Shown here one piece after another: positions 20,842-20,961 of a stretch of DNA of 20,961 nucleotides. Numbering within the stretch: position 1 is the stretch's first letter; every line of letters begins with the position of its first letter. A program made the translations under genes and the position numbers. The stretch lies in the IMG/VR virus record IMGVR_UViG_3300035016_000050, positions 1 through 20,961 of that record. One strand, given 5' to 3'. The notes under the pieces were generated by a model. It was given only the letters and a program-made list of their open reading frames with translations. It was not told where the DNA came from and made no database searches. Origin of the DNA: a virus.

Positions 20842-20961
20842 AGTCCGACTCGAAACTCATGCTGAGCTTGCCAGTCGGCGAGTGAGCAGCAGGACCGAGG
20901 CGGCGTAGAGGAAGGCTCGGGCGGAGTTGATCGTGCCTTCGAAGTCCTTGGCGAGGCGTCG
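20842..20961. mobile_element. IS5-family insertion sequence, partial
   Basis: The sequence from about 20842 to the window end contains the 3' end of an IS5-type transposase. The junction with the element 2 transposase remnant is CTAA/TTAG (20838-20841), which fits the YTAR-type target of IS5-family elements. GAGTC-C-GACTC at 20841-20851 may be part of its end. The exact border is inferred. Confidence 0.6.
20857..20961 (-). CDS. IS5-family transposase, C-terminal end (partial)
   Basis: Only the last 34 residues are in the window: RRLAKDFEGTINSARAFLYA followed by ASVLLLTRRLASSA. The pattern RRLAKDFE-x-T-x-x-SA-x-A-(W/F)-L-x-x-AS-x-x-L-x-TRR is the standard C-terminus of transposases in the IS5 family (IS427/IS1031-like groups). 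The frame is open to the window end and stops at TGA (20857-20859), close to the predicted element end as usual. Whether the copy is intact cannot be seen. Confidence 0.85.
   Translation of the reverse strand, partial: RRLAKDFEGTINSARAFLYAASVLLLTRRLASSA

Noticed and set aside
20795-20860. 21-residue ORF overlapping the IS5 transposase stop codon by ATGA
   Set aside because: It spans the IS5/transposase-remnant junction; its first codons come from the IS5 end, so it is probably an accident.
1-20961. CRISPR array, tRNA or rRNA genes
   Set aside because: No regularly spaced direct repeats and no tRNA cloverleaf or rRNA signature were seen on either strand.

Overview
The window reads as a GC-rich alphaproteobacterial chromosome, probably Hyphomicrobiales (Rhizobiales)-like. 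That placement is inferred from the gene families and from an RcGTA-type gene order that includes the small g3.5 membrane gene; no rRNA or marker gene is present to confirm it.

Region 1 (about 1-15600) is an apparently complete gene transfer agent (GTA) structural cluster, all on the minus strand. Reading from high to low coordinates: small terminase, large terminase, portal, g3.5 membrane protein, prohead protease, major capsid protein, head-tail adaptor (g6), head closure/stopper (g7), a 57-residue basic peptide, tail terminator (g8), tail tube (g9), chaperone-like g10 and g10.1, short tape measure (g11), distal tail protein (g12), iron-sulfur hub (g13), NlpC/P60 peptidase (g14) and the 1301-residue megatron (g15). 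A holin-like small membrane protein and a secreted protein follow. Most neighbours overlap by ATGA, GTGA or TTGA, which suggests one translationally coupled operon. No integrase, repressor or replication gene is visible. A candidate promoter (TTGACA, 17 nt, TAGCTT) and a 13-bp palindrome precede the small terminase gene.

Region 2 (15610-19157) is a 3.5-kb cargo-bearing IS1595-family element. It has 23-bp perfect terminal inverted repeats and an 8-bp target duplication (ATTATTTT). It was inserted only about 10 bp upstream of the -35 box of the putative GTA promoter. Its cargo is a short ORF, a HEPN-like protein with an RNALAH motif, a short charged 'TPPKP' protein, a 330-residue protein of unknown family and a four-helix membrane protein. 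The transposase lies at the right end, on the minus strand.

Region 3 (19166-20841) is a second, related element that begins immediately after the target duplication of the first. It shares the left end, the overall gene layout, another TPPKP protein and the sequence around the transposase stop codon. Its cargo differs: a 106-residue protein, an HNH-like Cys4 protein and a 105-residue protein. Its transposase has been interrupted by an IS5-family element whose transposase 3' end runs off the window (20857-20961).

The main point of interest is this pair of IS1595-type elements stacked at one site: a conserved frame (ends, TPPKP protein, transposase) with exchanged nuclease-like cargo. The cargo resembles defence or toxin genes, but that role is inference. 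The second point is that the elements have cut the putative GTA promoter off from its original upstream DNA.
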